Source of the DNA: CAZXWN01 sp964644695 [NCBI: uncultured bacterium] | Lineage (GTDB): Bacteria; UBP4; UBA4092 | Direction: 5' to 3' | NCBI GenBank assembly: GCA_964644695.1 | Contig: CAZXWN010000005.1 | Span: 75,544 to 139,543, forward strand | Length of the DNA: 64,000 nucleotides | Shown here: positions 17,433-27,019 of the stretch, in pieces | Numbering within the stretch: the first letter of the stretch is position 1 | Layout: each line of letters starts with the position of its first letter | Notes under the pieces: generated by a model | Databases searched by the model: none | Told to the model about the DNA's origin: nothing | Seen by the model: the letters and a program-made list of their open reading frames with translations, nothing else | Translations under genes and position numbers: made by a program

Positions 17433-17996
17433 ATGATTGATACAGTTGCTGAAGAAACCTTCATCACAGATACAATCGCCCGAATCAAAAGGGAGTTCCG
17501 GCATCTGGTGTCATTAAAAGCCAAATGGTTTGTTCATCGGATATTGCCTGCAGATACACTCCTTGTAGAATGGAAAAACAGGGGTCGTCTGGAACTGGAA
17601 ATAGACTTAGCCCAATGGTTCTCCAGCCGGGACAAATTAACACAACTATTATGGTATGAATTAGCATTTATCCGGGATGAGTTGGATCCGGCCTTTGGAT
17701 ATCCTATTGATTATGTCAGAGATAACTATGGACCAGGGGCGCCGCGGGAACGATTTTATCATCTAATCCGGATGTGCTGGTGTGTAACAGTCTGTGGCAG
17801 GTTAAGCCGGAAACAGGTTCCTGTTCATCACAAAGATGTCGTTCATGGCCATTATGTTGAGTGCTATGGAACGACAGATTTTGCAGCGGAAACATTCAAT
17901 AAATTGTTTAATATGGAACGACCCACCTTCACAGAAATTGAGACAATCGCTAAGCAGTTATACAAAAACAGACCCACAGTAAATGAGCCAGCATAG
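17433..17996 (+). CDS. Unknown conserved-looking protein, 187 residues
   Basis: I do not recognise this protein. It is soluble, rich in Trp, Tyr, His and charged residues, with no signal peptide or membrane segment. The N-terminal half is helix-strand (IARIKREFRHLV, LELEIDLAQWF), the middle has LLWYELAFIRDELDPAFGYP, and a His/Cys-rich part follows (RMCWCVTVCGR, VHHKDVVHGHYVECYG) that could bind a metal, but no known motif such as HExxH is present. It has its own good promoter and a very strong ribosome binding site, so it is probably expressed alone. Real gene: high; function: none assigned. Confidence 0.6.
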   Translation: MIDTVAEETFITDTIARIKREFRHLVSLKAKWFVHRILPADTLLVEWKNRGRLELEIDLAQWFSSRDKLTQLLWYELAFIRDELDPAFGYPIDYVRDNYGPGAPRERFYHLIRMCWCVTVCGRLSRKQVPVHHKDVVHGHYVECYGTTDFAAETFNKLFNMERPTFTEIETIAKQLYKNRPTVNEPA

Positions 17997-18139
17997 GCAA
18001 TAAAAGGATATAGTTAGTTATCCAACAAATACAGGTAATTTACCTATTTGTATGGGTTGTTTATATTTTGATTTAGTTATCAATAATCATCCTGACCCTC
18101 TGGCCAGTCGTGAATCTATCCTCCCATAGAAAACAAAAT

Positions 18140-18179
18140 AAGGGTGTCCACCTGTTGGAAACAGGTGCGAGACACCCTT
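18140..18179. repeat. Long hairpin without U tract
   Basis: Outer stem AAGGGTGTC / GACACCCTT (9 pairs), inner stem CACCTGTT / AACAGGTG (8 pairs), loop GGA, and a CGA bulge on the 3' side. No T run follows on the plus strand, so it is a poor terminator there. It lies between an unknown gene and an HNH nuclease gene. The shape recalls REP-like or transposon-end hairpins; only one copy is in the window. The rest of 17997-18249 holds nothing recognisable. Confidence 0.6.
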
Positions 18180-18249
18180 GTTGTATATAATATCTTTCGG
18201 GGTATTAATTCTAATTCTTACATTAGTTCATATATTTTCTTCAACATAA

Positions 18250-19068
18250 TTAATATTTATAAGATTGTAAAAACTGTTTTCGGTGCCATGCCAGGAATTT
18301 GGCATCGGGGAGAAATCGTTCTGGAAGAGACAGTGGTTTTCCCTCATATTGCAGGAAATTAAGATTAATGGTTTCGGTAAATAGTTCCTCTTTGATTCGA
18401 GGACTCAGTATTAGGCGATAATTCTCATCAAAACTAATAAGTCCACGGTCGAAGGCGGCATCATGAAGGGCTGATAAACAAATCCCATTATGAGGATTCA
18501 ATCTTTCTTTTGGGAATTCATTCCAAGGCAAAATATGACTTGCGCGGAGAAGTTGAGGGATTGGATTACCGGTAATAGCACATTTATACTCATAATTGGC
18601 TAAGGTCATTTTTCTAAAGAATGCTTGTCCCATTCTTGTCTTAACTTGGGAGATTTTTTCCGTTTCTTCCATTTGTTTTAGTTTTGGAAAATCCGATAAT
18701 TCTTCAGAAGAATCAACACCCAATTTATTGACCAATGTTTCACTTTCTAATACATAATCATTCCAATTATTTTTAAATTCTTCAAAGAATTCTCTATCCG
18801 CTTTACTCACTCCCGAAAGACCTTTAATACCCCGCTTTTGCAATTCAGGGTCCAATGAGGCAAAATTACATAACTTCATGGAAAGACTTGCGGGAGTTCT
18901 TCCCAAGGCAGAAGCTACTTTCATGATTTCCGGATTCGTACTACTTAGTTTTCCGAAAGGTATTTTGCAATAAAGATTGTAGGCAATCAGTAATTCTTCA
19001 CGCGTCCACCGTTTTCCATTTGTCATAATGCATTCAATATACTCAGAATCAGTAGAAATATCAATCAT
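18250..19068 (-). CDS. HNH endonuclease (HNH_2-like)
   Basis: A 272-residue protein ending in an HNH nuclease domain (about 170-230): CAITGNPIPQLLRASHILPW, then NPHNGICLSALHDAAFDRG, which match the His-Asn-His metal core. The N-terminal part (about 15-75) looks like a small helical DNA-binding unit (RWTREELLIAYNLYCKIPFG), seen with similar nucleases annotated as restriction-like. Two starts are possible, Met1 and Met15; neither has a good ribosome binding site. No methyltransferase is adjacent. The gene is AT-rich and stands alone beside a REP-like hairpin, hinting at transfer. Role in defence or mobility is possible but unproven. Confidence 0.8.
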   Translation of the reverse strand: MIDISTDSEYIECIMTNGKRWTREELLIAYNLYCKIPFGKLSSTNPEIMKVASALGRTPASLSMKLCNFASLDPELQKRGIKGLSGVSKADREFFEEFKNNWNDYVLESETLVNKLGVDSSEELSDFPKLKQMEETEKISQVKTRMGQAFFRKMTLANYEYKCAITGNPIPQLLRASHILPWNEFPKERLNPHNGICLSALHDAAFDRGLISFDENYRLILSPRIKEELFTETINLNFLQYEGKPLSLPERFLPDAKFLAWHRKQFLQSYKY

Positions 19069-19204
19069 TCAAAACTCATAGATAGAAAAGATAGAGGGAT
19101 GGGGGATGTTTAAGTCGTATCCGAGTCGTATCTGATTCGTTTGAGGAAACGGAGTTAGCTGTTATGTCAAGAGGGGATATAAGGAGGGTGGGAAGAGGAA
19201 ATAC

Positions 19205-21535
19205 TTATTTACAGCGGAACCAGAAGATAATTGAAAGAATCAAAGTCAGCAGGCTGGACCATAATCCCAAGAAGAAGACCCAGGGATGAAAAATCATTTT
19301 CAAATTCAGGGGACCTTTCGTAACATGAACGGCCCGAAGGAATCCATCAGCCATCTTGATTTCAGATTTTTGTCCGTTCAAAGTCACTTTCCATCCGGGA
19401 TAATACACTTCACTAAACACCAACCATCCAGAACTCGGAATCTCCGTAGATAAGTTAATGGATTGAGGTTTCCAGTCCAGAGATTGAATTTGGATGGGCT
19501 CTCCCCCCTGATATTCCGAATCACCTACGACAACTTTATCCAGAGGGTTTATATTTCGAGTGGACAGGCTTGCCCAGGGAGATGTTACAGATGTTTTATT
19601 TTTGTCACTGACAAACCATACCCGGTCATGATACTGGGAATCCTGATATATTTTCCGTGTTCCATCCTCAATCAATTGGAGTGTGGAATCCTCCACCCAG
19701 TCATCCGTTGTAATATATTTGACCTGCATCAAAGACCGAAACACGGGATTGGAGAATCCCAGTGTTTCCCACGCCTGAGCATAATGTTTCAAGGGGAAGG
19801 ACTGATACCCCCACACTGACTGTAACCGATGTAAACTCCATTTATTATTGATCATATCTCTGGACCCGGTCGGTAAAATTCGGAAGAGTCCCGGGTCAGC
19901 CTGAAGCGAATATACTCCCTGCTCCGACCGAACATATTGATAATACGATTTCATATCCATAGTCTGTAAATAGGGCCGATGGGCTGTCATTAAATCCAAC
20001 ACCAGTAAAACCAGTATTCCCGTACCTGCCCATACCCTACTTTTCCGAAGGGTTCCTATTAACCAGAGAACCGCAAAACCAACGAGGATACTACTGCGGA
20101 GAATCATCATTCCATAATGGGATTCCAGGTGATATTTCATTGCGGGAATATACCCCACGCCCATCAATACGAGAAGAACACCTATTCCAGTCAAGAGGTT
20201 TTTCCAATTCAATTTAGCCTGTTGAAGCAGACTCTTCATCCCCCACCCGGCCAGCATAGATAATGCCAGAGAGAACAGCAGGAGAATCTCCGCCGGCACT
20301 CGAAACATCGCCAGTCCCGGTACGATTTTCAGAATGAAGGGATAGAGAGGATTAAATTTTCCCAAAGACAGAAATCCGGAAACAAATAAAACTCCCAGAT
20401 AAAAATAACGAGATTCTTTCCAGCTCTGGAACATACCCAATAGTGCCAAAAGACATACAACAATTCCCATATATTCACTTAATGTCCGAGCACTATCAAA
20501 TCGTCCGACATAGTTTTTGGAGGCCGCAGAATAAACCAGATTACCGATAAAAGATTCTTTCGTTTGAAATATAGGGTCTTGTCCACCGGCAGGATGGATA
20601 TGGTCTCCGTAGGGACTGACCATGAAAGTACTGAGTAATTCTTCCGGCGGATAGGACGCCTCGGTTGCCTTCTGATAATCCATTCCTCCGGATCGGGTAC
20701 ACCATCGGGAATATTCATAAAAAGGCAGCCATTGGACAGCAGTCAATCCCACAATGATAAGTCCCGCCGCCCCGGCCAGTTTCAACCATTGATAATCTTT
20801 TTTCCGGATACCCTTCCATCCGACACCTATCAGATAGACACCTGTTAATAACCATGTGTAATAGCAGACCTGAAAATGAAGCGTCATTATCTGGAGCGAG
20901 AAAAGAATTGCGGATAAAATCACATCCCGGCCCTTCCGAGTCCGCTCCGAACGGAGGACAGATGCCATCACCATTGGAATGAATGAGGCGGCGATATACT
21001 TCATCGTATGCCCGGGGAATATCAGCGTCACCAAGTTCCCCGCCAGCATAAAACTTAGTCCGGCAGTCAGACCGGAAAGAAATCCAGTATAGGTGACGGA
21101 TTGAGATTCATCCCAGTTAATTTCCCGGTAACACCACCAGGCACCCCACCCGGCCAACACCAGATGAAGATAATATAGCCAGGTGACCGCTGTTTCCTGC
21201 GGCATCACATAAAACAACAGGCTTCCCGGATAAAATAATGGATAAGACAAACTGGCAAAATGGGGCATTCCCCCCATAAGATAGGGATTCCACAACGGCC
21301 ATTGCCCCTGCTTAATCAAATCGAGTGCGGTCTGATTCATGGGGATGAACTGCCAGAGGAAATCTTCACCAAACCAGGTCAAGCCTGTAAACAAAGCCCG
21401 CCCATACAGTATCAGACCCACAACCGCAAAAATAACAAAGGCCATCCCGTTGGGATGACCTGATAAAAAAACCGGAACCTTCGACTGAGTTGGAGAAGAC
21501 TCCACTTGAGGAATGTCCCGGTTTTGATTCGGCAT
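19205..21535 (-). CDS. YfhO-family membrane protein
   Basis: A 776-residue integral membrane protein of the YfhO type, proposed to be polyprenol-phosphate-sugar dependent transferases. It shows the family N-terminus (GEDFLWQFIPMNQTALDLIKQG, then LWNPYLMGGMPHFAS), about twelve membrane spans, and a soluble part near 560-720 ending WLVFSEVYYPGWKVTLNG, the typical YfhO C-terminal sequence, before a last membrane helix. It follows folD on the same strand after 15 bases, so the two are probably one transcript, though the functions are unrelated. In Bacillus YfhO glycosylates lipoteichoic acid; here the acceptor is unknown and is likely a periplasmic glycan or protein. Confidence 0.8.
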   Translation of the reverse strand: MPNQNRDIPQVESSPTQSKVPVFLSGHPNGMAFVIFAVVGLILYGRALFTGLTWFGEDFLWQFIPMNQTALDLIKQGQWPLWNPYLMGGMPHFASLSYPLFYPGSLLFYVMPQETAVTWLYYLHLVLAGWGAWWCYREINWDESQSVTYTGFLSGLTAGLSFMLAGNLVTLIFPGHTMKYIAASFIPMVMASVLRSERTRKGRDVILSAILFSLQIMTLHFQVCYYTWLLTGVYLIGVGWKGIRKKDYQWLKLAGAAGLIIVGLTAVQWLPFYEYSRWCTRSGGMDYQKATEASYPPEELLSTFMVSPYGDHIHPAGGQDPIFQTKESFIGNLVYSAASKNYVGRFDSARTLSEYMGIVVCLLALLGMFQSWKESRYFYLGVLFVSGFLSLGKFNPLYPFILKIVPGLAMFRVPAEILLLFSLALSMLAGWGMKSLLQQAKLNWKNLLTGIGVLLVLMGVGYIPAMKYHLESHYGMMILRSSILVGFAVLWLIGTLRKSRVWAGTGILVLLVLDLMTAHRPYLQTMDMKSYYQYVRSEQGVYSLQADPGLFRILPTGSRDMINNKWSLHRLQSVWGYQSFPLKHYAQAWETLGFSNPVFRSLMQVKYITTDDWVEDSTLQLIEDGTRKIYQDSQYHDRVWFVSDKNKTSVTSPWASLSTRNINPLDKVVVGDSEYQGGEPIQIQSLDWKPQSINLSTEIPSSGWLVFSEVYYPGWKVTLNGQKSEIKMADGFLRAVHVTKGPLNLKMIFHPWVFFLGLWSSLLTLILSIIFWFRCK

Positions 21536-21550
21536 TATTAAAGTCCGGAG

Positions 21551-22405
21551 TTATAGACCTGCAGCCCGTGTTGCAGATATCAGAGTATTTTTCATTAACA
21601 TGGCAATCGTCATCGGCCCAACTCCACCGGGAACAGGACTGATAGCACCGGCAACTTCAACGGCTGAGGGGAAGTCCACATCCCCTTTCAGTTTACCGTC
21701 CACCCGACTGGTCCCGACATCAATGACGACAGCACCGGGTTTAATCATATCTCCCGTTACTAATCCGGCTTTCCCGACAGCGACACACAAAACATCCGCA
21801 GTTCGGGTCACAGCCCCCAGATCGGGAGTTCGGGAATGACAAATGGTCACTGTCGCATGACGCGCCAGTAATAATAAGGCTAAAGGTTTACCCACATTAT
21901 TAGACCGACCCACCACTACCGCATGTTTTCCTTTTAATTCCACATTATAAGTATCAAGAAGATGCATTACACCGTAAGGGGTACAGGAAATAAAGCCGGG
22001 CTGATCTATCACCAGGTTACCGATAGAGGTAGGATGAAATCCATCCACATCCTTCTCGGGAGCAATGGATTCAATCACCAATTGTTCAGGAAGATGAGCA
22101 GGAAGGGGTAACTGAACTAAAATACCATGTATTTTGGGGTCCTGGTTAAGTTTTTGAACTAAGGCAAGAAGGGTCTCTGCAGAGGTATCTGCTGGCAAAT
22201 CATGGGCTTCCGAATAATATCCCAGTTCTGCACAGGCTTTTCGTTTTGACCGGACATAGACTTCAGAGGCAGGATCCGCCCCCACCAAAACCGTTGCCAA
22301 ACCGGGTTGGATTCCAGTTTTTTGGATCAGGGCATCGGTCTGGACTTTTAATTCTTCCCGAAGTTTTTGGGCAGTCAATTTACCATCAATAATATTTGCA
22401 GACAT
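21551..22405 (-). CDS. folD: Methylenetetrahydrofolate dehydrogenase/cyclohydrolase FolD
   Basis: Bifunctional enzyme that interconverts methylene-, methenyl- and formyl-tetrahydrofolate with NADP. The 284-residue chain has the catalytic Lys in [16 protein letters not shown], the family motif [22 protein letters not shown], the nucleotide-binding GRSNNVGKP and the C-terminal [15 protein letters not shown] start at the ATG 7 bases after AGGGAG instead of the GTG one codon earlier. It is followed by the YfhO gene. Nothing unusual. Confidence 0.96.
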   Translation of the reverse strand: MSANIIDGKLTAQKLREELKVQTDALIQKTGIQPGLATVLVGADPASEVYVRSKRKACAELGYYSEAHDLPADTSAETLLALVQKLNQDPKIHGILVQLPLPAHLPEQLVIESIAPEKDVDGFHPTSIGNLVIDQPGFISCTPYGVMHLLDTYNVELKGKHAVVVGRSNNVGKPLALLLLARHATVTICHSRTPDLGAVTRTADVLCVAVGKAGLVTGDMIKPGAVVIDVGTSRVDGKLKGDVDFPSAVEVAGAISPVPGGVGPMTIAMLMKNTLISATRAAGL

Positions 22406-22511
22406 CACTAATCTCCCTTCAAATTAAACCGAGATTTTTATTCACCGGATTAGATTCTTTATTATTATATTGTATCCGATAACCCCCAGCTTTATACTCT
22501 GTTGTTCCTTG

Positions 22512-22520
22512 TGGTATAAT
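22512..22520 (+). promoter_or_regulatory. Extended -10 promoter before rpmH
   Basis: TGG directly followed by TATAAT, an extended -10 element, about 78 bases upstream of rpmH; TTATAC 17 bases upstream is a possible -35. The 192-base gap separates divergent folD and rpmH. Confidence 0.6.
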
Positions 22521-22597
22521 CGTTAATTCAACCGATTATCTAACTTGTATCGGTCTCAACTTGACTCTATATTAATGCCCATAAGGAGATACGTGCC

Positions 22598-22744
22598 ATG
22601 AAACGGACTTATCAACCCAGCCGCCGGCGTCGCAAACGGACCCACGGCTTTTTGAAACGGATGAGCACTCCCGGTGGCCGGGAAGTTTTGAATTCCCGTC
22701 GTCGTAAAGGCCGCAAGCGGCTTACCCCGGGTGTATCCCGTTAA
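22598..22744 (+). CDS. rpmH: Ribosomal protein bL34
   Basis: A 48-residue, Arg/Lys-rich protein starting [14 protein letters not shown] and containing [17 protein letters not shown], with [11 protein letters not shown] near the end, the standard L34 sequence. The ribosome binding site AAGGAG is 12 bases upstream. It is the first gene of the rpmH-rnpA-yidD-yidC-jag cluster, the usual order near the bacterial replication origin, although dnaA is not visible here. Confidence 0.97.
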   Translation: MKRTYQPSRRRRKRTHGFLKRMSTPGGREVLNSRRRKGRKRLTPGVSR

Positions 22745-22799
22745 GTAATTCCTTTCTTTGAACATAACTGACATTAGAAATCAATCGTTTGCGGGCGGA

Positions 22800-23177
22800 A
22801 TGCGAAACTTCCGATACCAGAAGACTCAGAGAATAACTAAGCGGACGGATTACCAGGCCTTATATAAGGATGGGAAACGAGCCAGTACTCCTCTGATTCG
22901 GGTGCATGTATTATTTAAGGAACCCGATAACAAACCCCGATTGGGGATTGCTGTTACACGGAAGGTAAATTCAGCCGCCGCCCGTAATCGGTTAAAACGG
23001 CGAGTGCGTGAAATATTCAGGTTGCACCAGTGGGAGATCCAACCGGGAACCTGGATGGTCGTGGTGATAAAGCCCGGCGCTGAAGCTCTCTCTTATCAAG
23101 ATTTGGAATCCTCATTATTGGGGTTATGGAATCGGATCAGGGCTTTGAAGAAACCACAAACCAGTCATGATGTCTAA
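22800..23177 (+). CDS. rnpA: Ribonuclease P protein component
   Basis: The protein subunit of RNase P, helping the RNA subunit mature tRNA 5' ends. The 125-residue chain contains the family core [16 protein letters not shown] (the RNR motif) and the N-terminal [16 protein letters not shown]. The ATG before RNFRYQKTQ is chosen; an upstream in-frame TTG would add 14 residues not typical of the family. The last 11 bases overlap yidD. Confidence 0.93.
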   Translation: MRNFRYQKTQRITKRTDYQALYKDGKRASTPLIRVHVLFKEPDNKPRLGIAVTRKVNSAAARNRLKRRVREIFRLHQWEIQPGTWMVVVIKPGAEALSYQDLESSLLGLWNRIRALKKPQTSHDV

Positions 23178-23376
23178 ACTTATCATTCTCATAATTCATT
23201 TTTATCAAACCGGGATATCCCCTTTTCTACCCCGGTCTTGTCGCTATTATCCGTCCTGTTCCCAATATTGTATTGATGCTGTCAAAAAATATGGACCCCT
23301 GCGGGGACTCTGGCGCGGCATTAAACGGATAGGGCGTTGCCACCCATTTCATCCCGGTGGATATGACCCGGCATGA
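23167..23376 (+). CDS. yidD: Membrane protein insertion efficiency factor YidD
   Basis: A 69-residue protein with the YidD signature: [34 protein letters not shown] and [12 protein letters not shown]. It is thought to assist YidC in inserting inner-membrane proteins, anchored by an amphipathic N-terminal helix. It begins inside the end of rnpA with ATGATG; either codon could be used. yidC follows after 65 bases. Confidence 0.95.
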   Translation: MMSKLIILIIHFYQTGISPFLPRSCRYYPSCSQYCIDAVKKYGPLRGLWRGIKRIGRCHPFHPGGYDPA

Positions 23377-23441
23377 CACTATCCACTCATCTCCTTGAAA
23401 GGCATACAACGACCTTTAGGTCTTAATGGAATCATAAACTC

Positions 23442-25367
23442 ATGAAAAAAGAACAAATCATCGGAATCATTCTTATCACCCTGGTAGTCTTTATTTATAT
23501 GACTTACCTGACCCCCAAATATTATGGGGATGCCACAGCTAAAAAAGGTACAAAGACTACCACCGCGGTCACGACGGACACTACAGCTCAGGCCCCAGCC
23601 AATACAGTTACCCCAGTAACGGGCGCACAAAGCACTGCGGCAGTGTCAACGACTGTTCCAGCTGTCAATCTGGCTGATGCGAAGGATATTGTTGTAGATA
23701 CCGACCTTTATCGGGCACGATTTACCACTCTCGGCGGCCGCCTGAAAAGCATGAAACTAAAGACCATTAATACCCTAAATTTGCCCAGTGTCCCTGAACT
23801 TGAAGAGGAATTAAAAGCCGCCAAGGATGCAAATAATTACAACAAGATTGCCTATACAGGCTATAGACTCACTCTTGCCAAAGAGTTAGTTATTCTTAAG
23901 AAGAAGGAAGAAGAAGTCCGTAAAGCTGGAGATAAGGTTCAGGCAGATCAACTCGCTGACCAAATCAAAGAAGCACAATGGGTGGACCTGAATAATTCAC
24001 CTTCTGATTTACCCATGGCATTACAGCTTGAACTTGCCGGAATGGCCAATGCTGAGTTACAGACCCTTTATACTGCATCTACGGATATATTGAAGTTGTC
24101 ATCTCAACTCACCACAGCCACCTTGGTTTTGTCCGGGAAACTCCCCAATGGGTTGGAAGTACAAAAGACAATCACCTTCTTTAATAATGGGTACCATCTC
24201 CCCATGGAAATCCGTTTTAATAATCCTACGGACAAGGCCATGCGATATGCTGACGCGAGTGGATCCGGTGCCAAGTTATATGCAGGGTCAGGCCTGGGTG
24301 ATATGCAGGTTTTTGCTCCTACCAGTTATGACTTGCCAGTTCAGCCATCAGCCAAAGTGAATAATAAAGTCAAACCAATAAAAATTTCCGCCAAACAAAT
24401 GGAACTTCGTGAAGGTGGAAGCATTGCCTGGGCAGGCCTTGAAACTCACTACTTTTTCAAAGGATATGTACCTCAGCCCAACACAAGTTTAGTTACTACC
24501 GTGGGTGCCAAGTACAGTTCAACCCCAGGATTATATATCCCCAGCATGTGGCTGGAAATACCATCTTTCGATTTACCCTCTAAATATGAGAGCAAACAAT
24601 CGTTCGTATTTTATGCAGGACCCAAACAGGTAGAAACCCTGAATGCACTGGGAGTTCCGGTAAAACAATTGTTATTCCCCGGCTGGCTGGAATCTATCAA
24701 CATCATTATTTTAATCACTTTGAAATGGTTCTACGGTCTGGTTCATAATTACGGTCTGGCGATTATTCTGATTTCCATCTTGTTAAAAATTGTAACTTTC
24801 CCGCTGACTCATATCAGTTACAAATCTATGAGAAAGATGCAGCTCATCGCCCCTGAAATGAAAGCCCTTCAGGAAAAATTCAAAGAGGATCCTGCCCGGC
24901 AGCAAAAAGAAATCATGGGTCTTTATCAAAAGCATAAAGTCAATCCCATGTCAGGATGTCTGCCCTTATTGATTCAAATGCCGATATTTATTGCACTCTA
25001 TCAAGTGTTGGGAAAAGTCGTTGAGCTGCGAGGTGCCCCATTCTTTTGGTGGATCACTGATTTGTCCAGACCGGATACTATTGGACATATACCAGGGCTG
25101 GGAATCGCCATCAACATTCTCCCAATCCTGATGGGTGTCACTATGTGGGTTCAGCAGAAAATGACCACCACTCCAGATCCTAAATCAGCCATGATGAGCC
25201 AGTTCATGACCATATTCTTTATCTTCATATTCTGGAACATGCCATCAGGTCTGGTATTATACTGGTTTATAACGAATATCCTGTCCATTGCACAACAGCA
25301 TTACATCAACAAGCAGGATATTCCGTTACACATACACACTATTGAAACAAAGAATTTAGCCAAGTAA
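23442..25367 (+). CDS. yidC: Membrane protein insertase YidC with an enlarged periplasmic domain
   Basis: YidC/Oxa1 insertase of the Gram-negative type. An N-terminal membrane helix (7-22) precedes a Thr/Ala linker and the large P1 domain; five further helices follow from about 420, with GLAIILISILLKIVTFPLTH, the cytoplasmic MRKMQLIAPEMKALQEKF and FIALYQVL. Full length is 641 residues, about 90 over E. coli. The excess is a charged, probably coiled-coil segment at about 112-178 (ELEEELKAAKDANNYNK and VILKKKEEEVRKAGDK) inside the first P1 strands. jag follows after 60 bases. Confidence 0.96.
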   Translation: MKKEQIIGIILITLVVFIYMTYLTPKYYGDATAKKGTKTTTAVTTDTTAQAPANTVTPVTGAQSTAAVSTTVPAVNLADAKDIVVDTDLYRARFTTLGGRLKSMKLKTINTLNLPSVPELEEELKAAKDANNYNKIAYTGYRLTLAKELVILKKKEEEVRKAGDKVQADQLADQIKEAQWVDLNNSPSDLPMALQLELAGMANAELQTLYTASTDILKLSSQLTTATLVLSGKLPNGLEVQKTITFFNNGYHLPMEIRFNNPTDKAMRYADASGSGAKLYAGSGLGDMQVFAPTSYDLPVQPSAKVNNKVKPIKISAKQMELREGGSIAWAGLETHYFFKGYVPQPNTSLVTTVGAKYSSTPGLYIPSMWLEIPSFDLPSKYESKQSFVFYAGPKQVETLNALGVPVKQLLFPGWLESINIIILITLKWFYGLVHNYGLAIILISILLKIVTFPLTHISYKSMRKMQLIAPEMKALQEKFKEDPARQQKEIMGLYQKHKVNPMSGCLPLLIQMPIFIALYQVLGKVVELRGAPFFWWITDLSRPDTIGHIPGLGIAINILPILMGVTMWVQQKMTTTPDPKSAMMSQFMTIFFIFIFWNMPSGLVLYWFITNILSIAQQHYINKQDIPLHIHTIETKNLAK

Positions 25368-25427
25368 TTCAGGATTGATAAAAAGGACGGGATAACCGTC
25401 ATTACTTGATACGAAGGAGATTCCCAA

Positions 25428-26075
25428 ATGCGTTCAACCATTGCAACAGGACGAACGGTGGATGAAGCCATCCTTAATGGTACAGCGGAACTGGGGTTGA
25501 CCCCGGATTCGGTGACAGTGGAAATTATCTCTCGGGGTGATCGTACCCAGAGTGATTCAGAGGAACCTCAGGCGAAGGTCCGAGTCAGTGAAAAGATATC
25601 TACTGAGCTGGTCGAAAAAGCCCGTTCATTCCTGGCTGATTTAATCAAACAGATGAAGTTTTCTGGAGATGTTACAGGAAAATCTCAGGGGAAATGTATT
25701 TCCCTTGAAGTCTGGAATTCTGCTGAAGGCAGTATCCTGATTGGTTATCGTGGAATCACCCTGAATGCTCTCCAACACCTGGTGGGTCAATACATGAACC
25801 GTGACTGGAAACCAGGTCAGGACAGAATAGAAATCAGAGTAGACACTCAGGATTACCGTCAACGCCGGGAACGGTTATTATCGAAAATGGCCATGGATGC
25901 AGTTAAGAAAGCCCGTATTACGGGTCAGGCAGTGAGTCTGGAAACAATGAATGATGTTGACCGTAAGTTTGTCCATCTCCTTGTGAAAGACTTGGATGAC
26001 ATGGAATCCAACAGTCAGGGTGATGGCGATGAACGGCATATTGTCATCTCAAAGAAGAGTTATTCCAGTTACTAA
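25428..26075 (+). CDS. jag: RNA-binding protein Jag/KhpB
   Basis: A 215-residue RNA-binding protein with three parts: the Jag N-terminal domain (ATGRTVDEAILNGTAELG), a KH domain (IGYRGITLNALQHLVGQYMN, about 105-125) and an R3H domain near the C-terminus (MNDVDRKFVHLLVKD, DERHIVISKK). It probably binds small RNAs and influences cell division and envelope functions as KhpB does with KhpA. The ribosome binding site GAAGGAG is clear. The mnmE gene that often follows is absent; a strong terminator ends the operon here. Confidence 0.93.
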   Translation: MRSTIATGRTVDEAILNGTAELGLTPDSVTVEIISRGDRTQSDSEEPQAKVRVSEKISTELVEKARSFLADLIKQMKFSGDVTGKSQGKCISLEVWNSAEGSILIGYRGITLNALQHLVGQYMNRDWKPGQDRIEIRVDTQDYRQRRERLLSKMAMDAVKKARITGQAVSLETMNDVDRKFVHLLVKDLDDMESNSQGDGDERHIVISKKSYSSY

Positions 26076-26096
26076 TAATTCACAGTATAAACACAC

Positions 26097-26136
26097 AAAA
26101 GCCGAACGGATTCATCACGAACCGTTCGGCTTTTTT
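26097..26136 (+). terminator. Terminator of the rpmH-jag operon
   Basis: AAAAGCCGAACGG / CCGTTCGGCTTTT with a 12-base loop and a run of six T, 22 bases after the jag stop. Confidence 0.95.
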
Positions 26137-26182
26137 ATTCGGTTATAATACAAAAAGAAACTATGACCGTAAGGAATAATTT

Positions 26183-26971
26183 ATGATTCCATATACTTTA
26201 AAACAAACCCTTATTCTGATTTCAGTAAGTATCGGTTGTGTTGCTAGTGTTTTTTCTGCAAACACACAAATGTCATTCTATTCTCTGCCCAAGTCAGTTG
26301 ACTCTTCTTTTCTGGAAGACTCCACTTTCAAAGATTCCTTGCTGGATGCAGTTAAACAAGATTTAGAGAATCTGCTGGGAGTGAAGGAATCGGATTCTGG
26401 AGGTGTCCAGATTATTGTCGATACTAAACAATCCATGGTGATAGTCGTGGGTGATAAGGAGTCCATCCGGAAGGCAGATGAGTATATGGAATCTCTGCGA
26501 AAAGCCCCCATCTTTTATTCATCAGACAAGGATGACTCAACCGGGCCAGCTGAAAGTTATTCAGAAGCGAGTCCGTCCGTCAGAGCTCCCATGCTTAGCA
26601 GGATTTACACTATCCATCATGCTGACCCCCGAAATATCCGGAATATTCTCAATCAGATTATTCAAGAGTCCCGAAGCCGTTACTCAAAACCGGCATACTC
26701 AATTCCCTCTTCAGAGTCTCCAGTTCAGAAATCCATATTCACAGGATTCGGCAAGGGAATTCAGATATACGACTTATCCATTGATGCCGTATCCATTGAG
26801 AAAAGTCCTGCAGGGACTTTACAGGCAAAACTCTACGCATATCGTCCGGGGAAAGATTGGGAGTTTACGCTACAAGAAGGCCGATCAACCCGATTCGACC
26901 AATATCTCATCAGTGTCAACAAGATTGACGTGGACCGCAAACAAATAACAATCACCGTCAGCAAACGGTAA
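26183..26971 (+). CDS. Exported protein with secretin N-domain-like repeats
   Basis: A 262-residue protein with a hydrophobic N-terminal signal (LILISVSIGCVASVFSANT). Two stretches look like the short alpha/beta N domains of secretins: VQIIVDTKQSMVIVVGDKESIRKADEYMESL (split here only for reading; about 75-110) and RIYTIHHADPRNIRNILNQI (about 140-160). A beta-rich tail follows. No secretin barrel is present, so it may be a periplasmic or outer-membrane partner, or a decayed family member. It lies 48 bases before holB on the same strand. Function unknown. Confidence 0.55.
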   Translation: MIPYTLKQTLILISVSIGCVASVFSANTQMSFYSLPKSVDSSFLEDSTFKDSLLDAVKQDLENLLGVKESDSGGVQIIVDTKQSMVIVVGDKESIRKADEYMESLRKAPIFYSSDKDDSTGPAESYSEASPSVRAPMLSRIYTIHHADPRNIRNILNQIIQESRSRYSKPAYSIPSSESPVQKSIFTGFGKGIQIYDLSIDAVSIEKSPAGTLQAKLYAYRPGKDWEFTLQEGRSTRFDQYLISVNKIDVDRKQITITVSKR

Positions 26972-27019
26972 TGATTTGCCGGACAGACTCTGACTGTGAT
27001 TAAATGTTAATCTGCTGTT

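Noticed and set aside
18140-18179. Reading the long hairpin as an intrinsic terminator for the gene at 17433
   Set aside because: GTTGTATATAAT follows, not a U tract; listed as a hairpin of unknown role.
19112-19131. Two AGTCGTATC direct repeats ten bases apart upstream of the HNH gene
   Set aside because: Very short and single occurrence; could be chance.
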